Shown one piece after another: positions 41,613 to 52,575 of a stretch of DNA of 64,000 nucleotides; position 1 is the first letter of the stretch; the number at the start of each line of letters is the position of its first letter. The DNA is from Burkholderia pseudomultivorans (GTDB lineage: Bacteria > Pseudomonadota > Gammaproteobacteria > Burkholderiales > Burkholderiaceae). Made by a program: the position numbers and the translations under genes. The stretch spans positions 62,001 to 126,000 of the forward strand of contig NZ_CABVPP010000011.1 in NCBI RefSeq assembly GCF_902499075.1. Direction: 5' to 3'. The notes under the pieces are model-generated. The model was not told the origin of the DNA. It saw only the letters and a list, made by a program, of their open reading frames with translations, and searched no databases.

Positions 41613-42677
41613 ATGCACGACCGACGCCTCCATTTTCTCGTTCCGTTCGCGCTGCCGTCGGCGGCCGATGCGGCCTCGTCCCTGCACACGCTGGACAGCC
41701 CCGCGCTCGAAAAGTTGCTTGCGCGCGCGAGCCTCGTCGAGCGCGTCGCCGGCGAGGACTTCCAGCGCACGCTGCCGCACGAGCGCTGGCTGGCCCGCCA
41801 GTTCGGCGCAACGCACGGCAGCGCCGCCGACGAGGCGCCGCTCGCGCCCTACATGCTGCTGGCAGACGGCGGCAACCCCGGCGCGCACGCGTGGGCCTGC
41901 GTCGAGCCGGTCCACGTCGAAATCGCGCACGATCACCTCGTGCTGGTCGATCCCGCGGCCCTCGCGCTCGACGACGGCGATGCCGCCGCGCTGCTCGCAG
42001 TCGCGCGCCCGCTGATCGAGGAACTGGGCGTGCGCGTCGAAGCGCCGCAGCCGACGCGCTGGTACCTGTCGAGCGAACAGTTCGCCCATCTCGCGGGCGC
42101 CGCGCCGCTGCGCGCGAGCGGCCGCAACATCGAGATCTGGCTGCCGCACGAGGCGCACACGGGCGAACGCTCGCGGATGTGGATGAAGCTGCAGAACGAA
42201 GTACAGATGGCCTGGTTCCAGCATCCGGTCAACGAGGCGCGCGAGGCGCGCGGGCTGCCGGCCGTCAATTCGATCTGGTTCCATGCGCAGGGCACGCTGA
42301 AGCCGGTCGGCAAGCCGTTCGCGCGCGTGCTGTCCGCGTCGCCCGCGGCGCTCGGCCTGGCCCGCGCGGCCGGCACCGACGCCGGCGCGCCGCCGGCCGC
42401 GTTCGGCGCCCTGCCCGCCGCCGACGGCGCGACGCTCGTCGAGCTGCCGGCGCTGACCACCCCGTTCATCGAACAGGACTGGGCGCGCTGGCACGACGCG
42501 CTCGCCGCGCTCGAGCGCGACTGGTTCGCGCCGGCGCTTGCCGCGCTGCAGCGCGGCGAGTGCGCCGGCGTCGATTTCACGCTGTGCGGCGACACGAGTT
42601 CCGTGACGCTGCGCGCGACGCGCGGCGACCTGCGCAAGTTCTGGCGCCGCCGCGCGCTCGCGTCCCTGTTCGAATAA
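41613..42677 (+). CDS. Conserved protein, RpfE-type/phosphoglycerate mutase-like in annotation
   Basis: The 354-residue protein starts with MHDRRLHFLVPFALPS; an ATG four codons upstream at 41601 is also possible. The visible landmarks are the repeats of a phosphopentomutase-type core: TPFIEQDWARWHDAL near the end, GRNIEIWLPHEAHTGERSRM and WMKLQNEVQMAWFQHPVN in the middle. Related proteins are annotated as RpfE-type regulatory proteins or cofactor-independent phosphoglycerate mutases, without evidence I can see here for either activity. It lies 18 bases upstream of recJ and is likely co-transcribed. Confidence 0.6.
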   Translation: MHDRRLHFLVPFALPSAADAASSLHTLDSPALEKLLARASLVERVAGEDFQRTLPHERWLARQFGATHGSAADEAPLAPYMLLADGGNPGAHAWACVEPVHVEIAHDHLVLVDPAALALDDGDAAALLAVARPLIEELGVRVEAPQPTRWYLSSEQFAHLAGAAPLRASGRNIEIWLPHEAHTGERSRMWMKLQNEVQMAWFQHPVNEAREARGLPAVNSIWFHAQGTLKPVGKPFARVLSASPAALGLARAAGTDAGAPPAAFGALPAADGATLVELPALTTPFIEQDWARWHDALAALERDWFAPALAALQRGECAGVDFTLCGDTSSVTLRATRGDLRKFWRRRALASLFE

Positions 42678-42695
42678 GCCGAAAGAAGACCCCGA

Positions 42696-44393
42696 ATGAC
42701 CCGCATCGTTACCCGCTCCGTCGCGCCCGCCGACGCCGAAGCGCTCGCCCGCCACGGCCTGCATCCGGTGCTCGCGCGCCTGTATGCGGCGCGCGGCGTA
42801 CAGTCCCCTGCCGACATCGAGACCGCGCTCGCGCGCCTCGTGCCGCCTACCGAACTGAAGGGCTGCGCCGACGCGGCCGTGCTGCTCGCCGATGCGATCG
42901 CCGCCCGGCGGCGCCTGCTGGTCGTCGCCGACTACGACTGCGACGGCGCGACCGCCTGCGCGGTCGCCGTGCGCGGCCTGCGGATGTTCGGCGCACAGAT
43001 CGACTATCTGGTGCCGAACCGCTTCGAATACGGCTACGGCCTCACGCCGGAAATCGTCGAGCTGGCGGCCGCGCGCCAGCCCGACCTGCTGATCACCGTC
43101 GACAACGGGATCGCGAGCGTCGCGGGCGTCGAGGCCGCCAACGCGCGCGGCATCGACGTGCTCGTGACCGATCACCACCTGCCCGGCGACGCGCTGCCCG
43201 CCGCGCGCGCAATCGTCAACCCGAACCAGCCCGGCTGCGGCTTCCCGAGCAAGCACATCGCCGGCGTCGGCGTGATGTTCTACGTGCTGCTCGCGCTGCG
43301 CGCCGAACTGCGCCGCCGCGGCGCGTTCGCGAGCAAGGAAGCCGAGCCGCGCCTCGACGGCCTGCTCGACCTCGTCGCGCTCGGCACCGTCGCCGACGTC
43401 GTGCGGCTCGACGGCAATAACCGCGTGCTGGTCGCGCAGGGGCTGCAGCGGATCCGCAACGGCCGGATGCAGCCGGGCATCGCCGCGCTGTTCCGCGCCG
43501 CGGGCCGCGAAGCGCGCAGCGCGTCGGGCTTCGACCTCGGCTTCGGCCTCGGCCCGCGCCTGAACGCGGCCGGGCGGCTGTCCGACATGTCGCTCGGCAT
43601 CGAGTGCCTGATCACCGACGACATCGGCCGCGCATGGGACCTCGCACAGCAGCTCGACGTGATGAACCGCGAACGCCGCGAGATCGAGGCCGGCATGCAG
43701 CAGCAGGCGCTCGCCGATCTCGCCGACGTCGATCCGGCCGACGCGTGCACGATCACGCTGTTCAACCCCGAATGGCACCAGGGCGTGATCGGCATCGTCG
43801 CCGGGCGGCTCAAGGAAAAATTCCACCGCCCGTCGTTCACGTTCGCGCACGCGGACGAGCACGGCACGCGGGTCAAGGGCTCGGGCCGGTCGATCCCCGG
43901 TTTTCACCTGCGCGATGCGCTCGACCTCGTATCGAAGCGCGAACCGGACCTGCTCGTCGCGTTCGGCGGGCATGCGATGGCTGCCGGCGTCACGCTCGAC
44001 GCCGACAACGTGCCCCGCTTCGCGGCCGCGTTCGAGGCGGTCGCGCGCGAATGGCTGTCCGACGACGCGCTCGCGCGCGTGATCGAGACCGACGGCGAGC
44101 TCGAGGATGCGTACTTCACGCCGCAGTTCGTCGGGCTGCTCGACGAGGCCGTGTGGGGCCAGGGCTTTCCGGCCCCGCTTTTTTCCGGCGAGTTCGACGT
44201 CGTGTCGCAGAGCCTCGTGAAGGAAAAGCACCTGAAGCTGCAGCTCGCGCGCGGCCGCCAGCGCTTCAATGCGATCTGGTTCAACCATACCGAGCCGCTG
44301 CCGGCGAGCGCGCTGATCGCGTATCGCCTCGTCGCCGACACCTGGAACGGCGTCACGCGCGTGCAGCTGATCGTCGAGCACGCGGCCGGATAA
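42696..44393 (+). CDS. recJ: Single-stranded-DNA-specific exonuclease RecJ
   Basis: The 565-residue protein is a DHH-superfamily 5'-3' exonuclease for recombination and mismatch repair. It shows [17 protein letters not shown] near 77, the Mn ligands in TVDNGIASV and VTDHHLPG (DHH), [26 protein letters not shown], and the DHHA1 domain with [15 protein letters not shown] and [10 protein letters not shown]. Length is normal. It is upstream of prfB. Confidence 0.95.
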   Translation: MTRIVTRSVAPADAEALARHGLHPVLARLYAARGVQSPADIETALARLVPPTELKGCADAAVLLADAIAARRRLLVVADYDCDGATACAVAVRGLRMFGAQIDYLVPNRFEYGYGLTPEIVELAAARQPDLLITVDNGIASVAGVEAANARGIDVLVTDHHLPGDALPAARAIVNPNQPGCGFPSKHIAGVGVMFYVLLALRAELRRRGAFASKEAEPRLDGLLDLVALGTVADVVRLDGNNRVLVAQGLQRIRNGRMQPGIAALFRAAGREARSASGFDLGFGLGPRLNAAGRLSDMSLGIECLITDDIGRAWDLAQQLDVMNRERREIEAGMQQQALADLADVDPADACTITLFNPEWHQGVIGIVAGRLKEKFHRPSFTFAHADEHGTRVKGSGRSIPGFHLRDALDLVSKREPDLLVAFGGHAMAAGVTLDADNVPRFAAAFEAVAREWLSDDALARVIETDGELEDAYFTPQFVGLLDEAVWGQGFPAPLFSGEFDVVSQSLVKEKHLKLQLARGRQRFNAIWFNHTEPLPASALIAYRLVADTWNGVTRVQLIVEHAAG

Positions 44394-44510
44394 CGCGCCG
44401 CGCCGCCTCGCGCACAGGGGCCGGCCAAAACGGCGCGCGCCCCGCGCCGCACGGGGCCGCCGCGGGCGCGCGCATTCGATCCGCGCCACCGGGAGCCTCT
44501 GCCGATCGGC

Positions 44511-44516
44511 TATAAT
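44511..44516 (+). promoter_or_regulatory. -10 element for prfB
   Basis: TATAAT 37 bases before the prfB start, with a weak -35. It suggests that prfB-lysS has its own promoter after recJ. Confidence 0.45.
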
Positions 44517-44552
44517 TCCGCTTTTTTACGAAGCACGAAAAGCGAAACGATC

Positions 44553-45657
44553 ATGGAAGCGGAACGTCTCAACGCGATCGAAAGCTCCCTGCTCGACCTG
44601 CGCCAGCGCGCAGGCGAGCTTCGGGGGTATCTTTGACTACGACGCCAAAGCTGCGCGTCTGATCGAAGTCAACAAGGCACTCGAAGACCCGAACGTCTGG
44701 AACGATTCGAAGAACGCCCAGGCGCTCGGCCGCGAAAAGAAGCTGCTCGAGGGCGTCGTCACGACGCTGACGGTGCTCGACGGCGACCTGCGCGACGCGC
44801 TCGACCTGTTCGAGCTGGCCCGCGAGGAAGGCGACGAGGACACGCTCGTCGCGTCGGAAGAAGACGCCGCGAAACTCGAAGCGCGCGTCGGTGACATCGA
44901 ATTCCGCCGGATGTTCTCGAACCCGGCCGATCCGAACAACTGCTTCATCGACATCCAGGCCGGCGCCGGCGGCACCGAAGCGTGCGACTGGGCGTCGATG
45001 CTGCTGCGCCAGTACCTGCGCTACTGCGAGCGCAAGGGCTTCAAGGCCGAAGTGCTCGAAGAATCCGACGGCGACGTCGCCGGCATCAAGAACGCGACCG
45101 TCAAGGTCACGGGCGAATACGCGTACGGCTTCCTGCGCACCGAAACGGGCATTCACCGGCTGGTGCGCAAGTCGCCGTTCGACTCGTCGGGCGGCCGCCA
45201 TACGTCGTTCTCGTCGGTGTTCGTGTATCCGGAAATCGACGACTCGATCGAAGTCGAGGTGAACCCGGCCGACCTGCGCATCGACACGTACCGCGCGTCG
45301 GGCGCGGGCGGCCAGCACATCAACAAGACCGACTCGGCGGTGCGGATCACGCACATGCCGACCGGCATCGTCGTGCAGTGCCAGAACGACCGCTCGCAGC
45401 ACCGCAACCGCGCGGAAGCGATGGCGATGCTGAAGTCGCGCCTGTACGAGGCCGAGATGCGCAAGCGCCAGGCCGAGCAGGACAAGCTCGAGTCGAGCAA
45501 GACCGATGTGGGCTGGGGCCACCAGATCCGCTCGTACGTGCTCGACCAGAGCCGCGTGAAGGACCTGCGCACGAACGTCGAAATGAGCAACACGCGGGCG
45601 GTGCTCGACGGCGATCTCGACGACTTCATCAGCGCGAGCCTCAAACAGGGCGTCTGA
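44553..45657 (+). CDS. prfB: Peptide chain release factor 2, with programmed +1 frameshift
   Basis: Translation starts at 44553 ([18 protein letters not shown]) and meets an in-frame TGA at 44634 after 27 codons. The classical slippage site CTT-TGA-C shifts reading by +1, so that codons continue at 44635 as [13 protein letters not shown] to the stop at 45657. The mature protein has about 367 residues. It carries the GGQ loop in [17 protein letters not shown] and recognises UGA and UAA. The frameshift is an autoregulation: little RF2 means slow termination at TGA and more shifting. lysS follows after 72 bases, a frequent pairing. Confidence 0.95.
44622..44637 (+). promoter_or_regulatory. prfB frameshift signal
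   Basis: CGGGGG, a Shine-Dalgarno-like run, sits just upstream of CTTTGAC. Its pairing with 16S rRNA pushes the ribosome into the +1 frame at the TGA. Confidence 0.9.
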
Positions 45658-45729
45658 GCGCCGCGGCGCGGGCCCTCCGCGCCGCCCTCCCCGTTTGCGT
45701 AGCCGCCCCCACCCCGAATTCCGACCATC

Positions 45730-47256
45730 ATGACCGAATCGACCCAAACGCAAGCCGCCGTCGCGGCGGACGAAAACCAGATCATCGCCGAGCGCCGCGA
45801 CAAGCTGCGCGCGCTGCGCGAACAAGGCGTCGCCTATCCGAACGATTTCCGGCCGACGCACCACGCGGCCGAACTGCAGGCGAAATTCGCCGAGTCGGAC
45901 AAGGAAGCGCTCGAAGCGAATCCGTTCGAGGTCGCGATCGCCGGCCGCATGATGCTCAAGCGCGTGATGGGCAAGGCGAGCTTCGCGACGGTGCAGGACG
46001 GTTCGGGCCAGATCCAGTTCTTCGTGACGCCGAACGACGTCGGCGCGGAAACGTACGATGCGTTCAAGAAGTGGGACCTCGGCGACATCGTCGCCGCGCG
46101 CGGCGTGCTGTTCCGCACCAACAAGGGCGAGCTGTCGGTCAAATGCACGGAGCTGCGCCTGCTGTCGAAGGCGCTGCGCCCGCTGCCCGACAAGTTCCAC
46201 GGCCTCGCCGACCAGGAAATGCGCTATCGCCAGCGCTACGTCGACCTGATCGTCACGCCGGAGACGCGCGACACGTTCCGCGCACGCACCAAGGCGATCG
46301 CGTCGATCCGCAAGTTCATGGGCGACGCCGACTTCATGGAAGTCGAGACGCCGATGCTGCACCCGATCCCGGGCGGCGCGGCCGCGAAGCCGTTCGTCAC
46401 GCACCACAATGCGCTCGACATGCAGATGTTCCTGCGCATCGCGCCGGAGCTGTATCTGAAGCGGCTGATCGTCGGCGGCTTCGAGCGCGTGTTCGAGATC
46501 AACCGCAACTTCCGGAATGAAGGCGTGTCGCCGCGCCACAATCCGGAATTCACGATGATGGAGTTCTACGCCGCGTACACCGACTACCGCTGGCTGATGG
46601 ACTTCACCGAGCAGTTGATCCGCCAGACCGCGATCGATGCGCTCGGCACCGCGACGATCCAGTACCAGGGCCGCGAGCTCGATCTCGCGAAGCCGTTCCA
46701 CCGCCTGACGATCACGCAGGCGATCCAGAAGTTCGCGCCGCAGTACACCGACGGCCAGCTGTCGGACGACGCGTACCTGCGCAGCGAGCTGAAGCGCCTC
46801 GGCGTCGACGTCACGCAGCCGGCGTTCCTGAATGCCGGCATCGGCGCGCTGCAGCTCGCGCTGTTCGAGGAAACGGCCGAAGCGCAGCTGTGGGAGCCGA
46901 CCTTCATCATCGACTATCCGGTCGAGGTGTCGCCGCTCGCACGCGCATCGGACACGGTGCCGGGCATCACCGAGCGTTTCGAGCTGTTCATGACGGGCCG
47001 CGAGATCGCGAACGGCTTCTCGGAGCTGAACGATCCGGAAGACCAGGCCGCGCGCTTCAGGAAGCAGGTCGAACAGAAGGATGCCGGCGACGAGGAAGCG
47101 ATGTTCTTCGACGCCGACTACATCCGCGCGCTCGAATACGGGATGCCGCCGACCGGCGGCTGCGGGATCGGCATCGACCGTCTCGTGATGCTGCTGACCG
47201 ACAGCCCGACGATCCGCGACGTGCTGCTGTTCCCCCACCTGCGCCGCGAAGACTGA
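45730..47256 (+). CDS. lysS: Lysyl-tRNA synthetase, class II
   Basis: The 508-residue enzyme has the OB-fold anticodon domain ([19 protein letters not shown] near 60) and the class II catalytic core: motif 1 with [18 protein letters not shown], motif 2 with [11 protein letters not shown] and motif 3 [15 protein letters not shown] at the end. Normal length. It charges tRNA-Lys and is paired with prfB. Confidence 0.95.
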   Translation: MTESTQTQAAVAADENQIIAERRDKLRALREQGVAYPNDFRPTHHAAELQAKFAESDKEALEANPFEVAIAGRMMLKRVMGKASFATVQDGSGQIQFFVTPNDVGAETYDAFKKWDLGDIVAARGVLFRTNKGELSVKCTELRLLSKALRPLPDKFHGLADQEMRYRQRYVDLIVTPETRDTFRARTKAIASIRKFMGDADFMEVETPMLHPIPGGAAAKPFVTHHNALDMQMFLRIAPELYLKRLIVGGFERVFEINRNFRNEGVSPRHNPEFTMMEFYAAYTDYRWLMDFTEQLIRQTAIDALGTATIQYQGRELDLAKPFHRLTITQAIQKFAPQYTDGQLSDDAYLRSELKRLGVDVTQPAFLNAGIGALQLALFEETAEAQLWEPTFIIDYPVEVSPLARASDTVPGITERFELFMTGREIANGFSELNDPEDQAARFRKQVEQKDAGDEEAMFFDADYIRALEYGMPPTGGCGIGIDRLVMLLTDSPTIRDVLLFPHLRRED

Positions 47257-47587
47257 CGCCTGCCCGCGCGTGTGCCGCCCGCCGCGGCGCGCACGCGCCG
47301 GCTTTGTAACGACGCGTAAATCCCGCCCGCCGGCGTTCGCCGGCCACTGATTCCTCCCTGTTTTATTTCCTTGCCGCGCCGGCCCGCTGCGGGTTTTCCC
47401 GGTATCGAGCGCCGTGGCCGGGCTGCAATTCGTTACACCTTGATACGGCGGCCGCCTCGCGCGTAGACGACACTCCTTTCCGTCACCACGCATGACCACG
47501 GGGCCGGAGCCCGGCGCAAAAAAGCCGACTCCGAGCGACCCCGACGCGTGGGATCCGGGCCACACCCGGATCGACCAGGAGAAAAAA
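47257..47587. other. Intergenic segment after lysS
   Basis: No gene. Inverted GC-rich repeats follow the lysS stop (for example CGCCGGCG around 47330), but without a T run they do not form a clear terminator. I see no convincing promoter for the following gene, although its ribosome site (AGGAG) is good. Confidence 0.4.
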
Positions 47588-48310
47588 ATGGACAATCAGA
47601 ATCAGACCACGCCGCAAAAGCAACGCCTCCACCCGCTGGTCGCGACCGCGGCCGGCGCCGTCATCGTCGCCAGCCTCGCCGCGACGGCAGCGATCACGGG
47701 CGTATTTCCGAAAGCCAACAGCAGCAACGAACAGAACGGCCAGACCCAGGCCGCGCTGATCGCGTCGCAGCCGGCCGTCGACACGGCGGCGGCAGCCAGC
47801 GCCGCGCTCGCCGCGCAGGCGCAGCAGCAGGCGGCGGAACAGGCCGCGCAGCAAAAGGCGCTCGCGCAGGCCGAACCGAAGCCGGCGCCGCGACCGGTGA
47901 CGCACCACCACCGCGCACCCGCGCCGCAACCGCCGCAATACGCGCAGCAGCCGTCCGCGCCCGTGCAGCCGGCCTATTGCCAGACCTGCGGCACGGTTGT
48001 CGCGATCACGCAAACGCGCACGCCGGGCCAGAGCTCGGGCATCGGCGCGGTCGGCGGCGCAGCGGCCGGCGGCCTGCTCGGCAACCAGTTCGGCCACGGC
48101 AACGGCCGCACCGCGATGACGATCATCGGCGCGCTGGGCGGCGGCCTGGCCGGCAACCAGGTCGAGAAGCAGGTGCGCGCGGAAACCGACTACCAGGTGC
48201 AAGTGCAGATGGAAAACGGCGCGACGCGCACCTTCACATACCGCAACGCGCCGCCGTTCGGCCAGGGGCAGCGCGTGCGCGTCGAGAACGGCACGCTGGT
48301 CGGCGCCTGA
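47588..48310 (+). CDS. Glycine-zipper 2TM-domain envelope protein
   Basis: The protein has 240 residues from the ATG at 47588 after AGGAGAAA. It has one N-terminal membrane helix (PLVATAAGAVIVASLAATAA), a Gln/Ala-rich coil (about 65-115), a Pro/His-rich spacer and then the glycine-zipper domain (GIGAVGGAAAGGLLGNQFG, then ALGGGLAGNQVEKQV). This domain is found in outer-membrane lipoproteins such as SlyB and PcP; here there is no lipobox. Its role is probably envelope integrity, inferred from the family. Confidence 0.8.
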   Translation: MDNQNQTTPQKQRLHPLVATAAGAVIVASLAATAAITGVFPKANSSNEQNGQTQAALIASQPAVDTAAAASAALAAQAQQQAAEQAAQQKALAQAEPKPAPRPVTHHHRAPAPQPPQYAQQPSAPVQPAYCQTCGTVVAITQTRTPGQSSGIGAVGGAAAGGLLGNQFGHGNGRTAMTIIGALGGGLAGNQVEKQVRAETDYQVQVQMENGATRTFTYRNAPPFGQGQRVRVENGTLVGA

Positions 48311-48365
48311 CGCCGCCGCGCACCGCATGGCCGCCCGCGCCGGGCAGCCGTGCGATTCGCCAAAC

Positions 48366-48398
48366 GAAAACGGCTCGTGAATCATCACGAGCCGTTTT
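48366..48398. terminator. Bidirectional Rho-independent terminator
   Basis: AAAACGGCTCGTGA / TCACGAGCCGTTTT hairpin, between the convergent glycine-zipper and iscX genes. Confidence 0.9.
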
Positions 48399-48445
48399 TG
48401 CGTAAGCCGCCGCGCGACGCGAAGAACGAACGTCGCGCGCGCCGC

Positions 48446-48655
48446 TCAGTCTTCGTCGTCGAAGTCCGATTCGTCGATCCAGTGCGCCTGGATCGCCTCG
48501 AGGATTTTCTCGCCCGAGCGGCCCGGATCGTCGTCGAAACCGTCGAGCGCGATCACCCACGCGCGCAGGTCGACGAAATTGATCCGCTGCGGATCGACGT
48601 CCGGATGCTTGTCTGCAAGCGCGATCGCAATCTCGCGCGAATCGGTCCATTTCAT
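48446..48655 (-). CDS. iscX: Fe-S assembly protein IscX
   Basis: The 69-residue acidic protein (MKWTDSREIAIALADKHPDV, then DFDDED at the end) is the IscX/YfhJ family, a small adaptor that binds IscS and can modulate iron delivery. An AAGGAG ribosome site precedes the ATG. It ends the isc operon, directly after fdx, as in E. coli. Confidence 0.9.
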   Translation of the reverse strand: MKWTDSREIAIALADKHPDVDPQRINFVDLRAWVIALDGFDDDPGRSGEKILEAIQAHWIDESDFDDED

Positions 48656-48729
48656 GCCTGCTCTCCTTGTCATCCCGAAATCGACCCGCGCCGGCGCAGC
48701 GGCAGCGGGTCAGGTCGCATGCAGCGCGC

Positions 48730-49071
48730 TCAGTGATTTTCCTTCGCGTGATTGATCGAGTACTTCGGAATCTCGACCACGAGGTCCGAATCCTCCGTCA
48801 CGATCGCCTGGCACGACAGGCGCGACGTCGGCTCGAGGCCCCACGCCTTGTCGAGCAGGTCGTCCTCGTCCTCTTCGGACGGCTCGAGATCGTTGAAGCC
48901 TTCGCGGATCACCACGTGGCACGTCGTGCACGCGCACGACTTCTCGCACGCGTGCTCGATCTCGATGCCGTTGTCGAGCAGGTTGTCGCAAATACTCTTG
49001 CCGGGCGTCGCGTCGATCACCGCGCCGTCCGGGCACAGTTCGACGTGAGGCAGCACCACCAGTTGAGGCAT
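48730..49071 (-). CDS. fdx: ISC-type 2Fe-2S ferredoxin
   Basis: The 113-residue protein has the vertebrate-type cluster ligands C-x5-C-x2-C in HACEKSCACTTCHVV and the last Cys in RLSCQAIV. It supplies electrons for cluster assembly on IscU. It lies between hscA and iscX. Confidence 0.93.
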   Translation of the reverse strand: MPQLVVLPHVELCPDGAVIDATPGKSICDNLLDNGIEIEHACEKSCACTTCHVVIREGFNDLEPSEEDEDDLLDKAWGLEPTSRLSCQAIVTEDSDLVVEIPKYSINHAKENH

Positions 49072-49164
49072 GTCCGTTCCGTCAGTCAGGGTGCGGCGTC
49101 ATGCGCCGCACGGTTCAATATCGCGCGCGGGCCGTCACCGGCCGGCGCGCGCTGCATTCTTCGT

Positions 49165-51033
49165 TCAGATCTCGTCGAGCCGGCGGCCCGACAGCGCGCG
49201 CTTGATGCTCTTGTCCATCCGGCGCGCCGCGAATTCGTCGGTGCCGTCGGCCAGCGCCTTGGTCGACGCCTCGATCGCATCCGCGTCGTCGCGCTGTGCG
49301 ATCGCGCGCAGCGCCGCGACGCGCGCGTCCACTTCCGCACGCTCGGCCGCGTCGAGCAGTTCGCCGTCGGCCGCGAGCGCGGCTTCCGTCGCCTCGATCA
49401 TCCGCTGCGCTTCGACCTGCGCTTCGCGCAGCGCGCGGGCGCGCATGTCGATCTCGGCGGTCTTGAAGCTGTCCTCGAGCATTTTCGCGATGTCGTCGTC
49501 GGCGAGGCCGTAGGACGGCTTCACGACGACCGACGCCTCGACGCCCGAATGCTGCTCGCGCGCGAATACCGACAGCAGCCCGTCCGCATCGACCTGATAG
49601 GTCACGCGGATGCGCGCCGCACCGGCCGTCATCGGCGGAATGCCGCGCAGCTCGAAGCGCGCGAGCGACCGGCAGTCGGCGACGAGCTCGCGCTCGCCCT
49701 GCACGACGTGGATCGCCATCGCGGTCTGGCCGTCCTTGAACGTGGTGAATTCCTGCGCGCGCGCGATCGGAATCGTCGAATTGCGCGGGATGATCTTCTC
49801 GACGAGGCCGCCCATCGTCTCGACACCGAGCGACAGCGGAATCACGTCGAGCAGCAGCCAGTCGTCGCCGCTGCCGCGGTTGCCCGCCAGCAGGTCGGCC
49901 TGGATGGCCGCGCCGAGCGCGACGACCTGGTCCGGATCGAGATTGACGAGCGGCGGCTGGCCGAAGTATTTCTCCACGGCTTCGCGGATCACCGGCATGC
50001 GCGTCGCGCCGCCGACGAGCACGACGCCCTTGATGTCGGCCGGCGTAACCTGCGCGTCGCGCAGCGCCTTGCGGGTCGGCGCCAGCGTGCGCTGCACGAG
50101 CGGCTCGACCAGCGACGCGAACGTGTCGTGCGAAATCGTCTGCACGAGGTGCGCGCCGCTCGACAGCGTCACGTCGAGCGTGGCCTGCGGCGCCGACGAC
50201 AGCGCTTCCTTCAGCACGCGCACGCGGTCGAGCAGCAGCCGCACGTCTTCCGGCGCGAGCGTCTTCGCGTCGATGCCGCCCTGCGCGAGCACGTGCCCGA
50301 ACAGCGCATGGTCGAAATCGTCGCCGCCGAGCGCGGAGTCGCCGCCCGCAGCCAGCACCTCGAACACGCCCTTCGTCAGCTTCAGGATCGACAGGTCGAA
50401 GGTGCCGCCGCCGAGGTCGTACACCGCATAGAGACCTTCGGCCGCGTTGTCGAGACCGTAGGCGATCGCCGCCGCGGTCGGCTCGTTCAGCAGGCGCAGC
50501 ACGTTGAGGCCCGCGAGGCGCGCGGCGTCCTTGGTCGCCTGGCGCTGCGCATCGTCGAAATAGGCGGGCACCGTGATCACCGCGCCGACCAGCTCGTCGC
50601 CGAGCGTGTCTTCGGCGCGATAGCGCAGCGTCGCGAGAATCTCGGCCGACACCTCGACCGGGCTCTTCACGCCGTCGATCGTGCGAATCTGCACCATGCC
50701 CGGCGCATCGACGAATTCGTACGGCGCATTCGCCGCGCCTTCGACCTCGGCCTTGCCGCGGCCCATGAAGCGCTTGACCGACACGATCGTGTTGCGCGGA
50801 TCGGTCGCGGCCTGTTCCTTCGCTTCGTGGCCGATGCGACGGCCGCCCTTCTCCAGATAACGGACCACCGACGGCAGCAGCACGCGGCCCGCCTCGTCCG
50901 GCAGCACTTCCGGCACGCTGTTGCGCACGGCCGCGACGAGCGAGTTCGTCGTGCCGAGATCGATTCCGACGGCGAGTCGCCGCTGGTGCGGCGCCGGCGC
51001 CATGCCCGGTTCGGAAATTTGCAGTAAAGCCAT
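49165..51033 (-). CDS. hscA: Hsp70-type chaperone HscA for Fe-S cluster transfer
   Basis: The 622-residue chaperone has the ATPase motifs of Hsp70: [12 protein letters not shown] near 22-33, [14 protein letters not shown] near 200 and [11 protein letters not shown] near 335, then a peptide-binding domain. It is shorter than DnaK and lacks the DnaK-like C-terminal tail. With HscB it releases clusters from IscU, which carries the recognised LPPVK motif. The order hscB-hscA-fdx is conserved. Confidence 0.95.
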   Translation of the reverse strand: MALLQISEPGMAPAPHQRRLAVGIDLGTTNSLVAAVRNSVPEVLPDEAGRVLLPSVVRYLEKGGRRIGHEAKEQAATDPRNTIVSVKRFMGRGKAEVEGAANAPYEFVDAPGMVQIRTIDGVKSPVEVSAEILATLRYRAEDTLGDELVGAVITVPAYFDDAQRQATKDAARLAGLNVLRLLNEPTAAAIAYGLDNAAEGLYAVYDLGGGTFDLSILKLTKGVFEVLAAGGDSALGGDDFDHALFGHVLAQGGIDAKTLAPEDVRLLLDRVRVLKEALSSAPQATLDVTLSSGAHLVQTISHDTFASLVEPLVQRTLAPTRKALRDAQVTPADIKGVVLVGGATRMPVIREAVEKYFGQPPLVNLDPDQVVALGAAIQADLLAGNRGSGDDWLLLDVIPLSLGVETMGGLVEKIIPRNSTIPIARAQEFTTFKDGQTAMAIHVVQGERELVADCRSLARFELRGIPPMTAGAARIRVTYQVDADGLLSVFAREQHSGVEASVVVKPSYGLADDDIAKMLEDSFKTAEIDMRARALREAQVEAQRMIEATEAALAADGELLDAAERAEVDARVAALRAIAQRDDADAIEASTKALADGTDEFAARRMDKSIKRALSGRRLDEI

Positions 51034-51087
51034 CTTGGTTCGTTCGGGCGCTCGGCCCGTTTGCTGCGCGTGCCGCGAGGCACGCGG

Positions 51088-51615
51088 TTAAGTTTCGAGG
51101 CGCTCGATCTGCGCGCTCACTTCCGACGCGACCCGCTCGATGAACATCAGTTGGCGCACGGCCTCCGCGGCGGCCTGGTCGGCGCCGCTGTCGAGCAGCG
51201 TGCCGAGGCGCTCGAGCCGCGCGCGCTTCTCGTCGCGCAGCTCGGCCAGCAGCGCATCGAGCGCGTCGACGTTGCGGGCGGCCGCGGCATCCTCGATGGC
51301 TTCGCGCCATTCCATCTGCTGCATCAGGAACGCGGGCTCCATCGCGGTATTGTTTTCCGCGCCGATGTCGACGCCGCGCAGCGACAGCAGATAGGTGCCG
51401 CGCTTGAGCGGATCGCGCAGCGTGCGGTACGCCTCGTTCGCGCGGGTGGCCCACTGCATCGCGATGCGCTTTTGCGCGTCGCCGGCCGCCGCGAAGCGGT
51501 CCGGATGCACCTGCGTCTGCACCGTGCGATAGGCGGCGTCGAGCGCCGCGTCGTCGAGCGCGAATTGCGCCGGCAGGTGAAACAGGTCGAAGTGGCTGTC
51601 TTTCAGCGAAACCAT
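51088..51615 (-). CDS. hscB: J-domain co-chaperone HscB
   Basis: The 175-residue protein starts with [15 protein letters not shown]. Its J domain carries the HPD motif in [10 protein letters not shown], and the C-terminal helical domain (about 90-175) binds IscU. It stimulates HscA. The start at 51615 is the Met before the conserved region; frame upstream is not conserved. It lies after the terminator at 51661-51682 and so may have its own or read-through expression. Confidence 0.9.
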   Translation of the reverse strand: MVSLKDSHFDLFHLPAQFALDDAALDAAYRTVQTQVHPDRFAAAGDAQKRIAMQWATRANEAYRTLRDPLKRGTYLLSLRGVDIGAENNTAMEPAFLMQQMEWREAIEDAAAARNVDALDALLAELRDEKRARLERLGTLLDSGADQAAAEAVRQLMFIERVASEVSAQIERLET

Positions 51616-51660
51616 CGTCGCGTTCAATTCCGGTTCGTCGCGCGGCAAACGCCGCACATT

Positions 51661-51682
51661 AAAAAGGCGGCCCTTGCCGCCT
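51661..51682 (-). terminator. Terminator between iscA and hscB
   Basis: On the minus strand GGCGGC / GCCGCC closes with a T run. It splits the isc cluster into iscRSUA and hscBA-fdx-iscX parts. Confidence 0.75.
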
Positions 51683-51709
51683 CGTGCCCGCATCGCGCGG
51701 CCATCCGCG

Positions 51710-52033
51710 TCACACGCGGAACGATTCGCCGCAGCCGCACTCGTCCTTCACGTTCGGGTTGTTGAAGCGGAACCCTTCGTTCAGGCCCTCGCGCGCGAAA
51801 TCGAGCTCGGTGCCGTCGATATACGCGAGGCTCTTCGGATCGACCACGACCTTCACGCCATGGCTCTCGAACACCTGATCCTCGGGGGCGAGCTCGTCGA
51901 CATACTCGAGCTTGTACGCGAGCCCCGAGCATCCGGTCGTGCGGACGCCAAGCCGCAGGCCCACACCCTTGCCGCGACGGACGAGGTATTTCTGGACGTG
52001 CTGTGCTGCTTTTTCGGTCAGTGTAATTGCCAT
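51710..52033 (-). CDS. iscA: Fe-S carrier IscA
   Basis: The 107-residue A-type carrier has the three ligands: TGCSGLAY (Cys near 35) and ECGCGESF near the end (two Cys). It receives clusters from IscU and hands them on. It follows iscU, as expected. Confidence 0.95.
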   Translation of the reverse strand: MAITLTEKAAQHVQKYLVRRGKGVGLRLGVRTTGCSGLAYKLEYVDELAPEDQVFESHGVKVVVDPKSLAYIDGTELDFAREGLNEGFRFNNPNVKDECGCGESFRV

Positions 52034-52097
52034 GATGTCCTTGCCGCGGCGTGCCGCCGGGGCGCGCCGCGTTCCTTCAGAAGCCGCTCGATGCCGC

Positions 52098-52505
52098 TCA
52101 GGCCGCTGCCTGATCGCCTTCCTTCGTGTCGTGGCGCTTCTTGTAGTCGGCCACGGCTGCCTTGATCGCGTCTTCCGCGAGGATCGAGCAGTGAATCTTC
52201 ACCGGCGGCAGCGCGAGTTCCTCGGCGATCTGCGTGTTCTTGATCGACAGCGCTTCGTCGAGCGTCTTGCCCTTCACCCACTCGGTCACGAGCGAGCTCG
52301 ACGCGATTGCCGAACCGCAGCCGTAGGTCTTGAACTTCGCATCTTCGATCACGCCGTCCGCGCCGACGCGGATCTGCAGCTTCATCACGTCGCCGCAGGC
52401 CGGCGCGCCGACCATGCCCGTGCCGACCGCGTCGTCGTCCTTCGCGAACGAACCGACGTTACGCGGGTTTTCGTAGTGATCCAGAACCTTGTTGCTGTAA
52501 GACAT
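52098..52505 (-). CDS. iscU: Fe-S cluster scaffold IscU
   Basis: The 135-residue scaffold has the three cysteines in [20 protein letters not shown] and [12 protein letters not shown], the conserved Asp after the first, and LPPVK, the HscA recognition site. It is the platform for cluster building with IscS. It lies between iscS and iscA. Confidence 0.95.
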   Translation of the reverse strand: MSYSNKVLDHYENPRNVGSFAKDDDAVGTGMVGAPACGDVMKLQIRVGADGVIEDAKFKTYGCGSAIASSSLVTEWVKGKTLDEALSIKNTQIAEELALPPVKIHCSILAEDAIKAAVADYKKRHDTKEGDQAAA

Positions 52506-52575
52506 GACTCAGACTCCTTGACTCGTTACGTCTGCGTGCGCGAATCCGCCCGCGGGTATGTTCGATATGCGGTGC

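Noticed and set aside
44569-47595. 1008-codon minus-strand frame opposite prfB and lysS
   Set aside because: Antisense shadow of two certain genes; no motif, no ribosome site.
48667-51027. 786-codon plus-strand frame opposite hscA and fdx
   Set aside because: Shadow of the isc genes; composition typical of reversed high-GC coding DNA.
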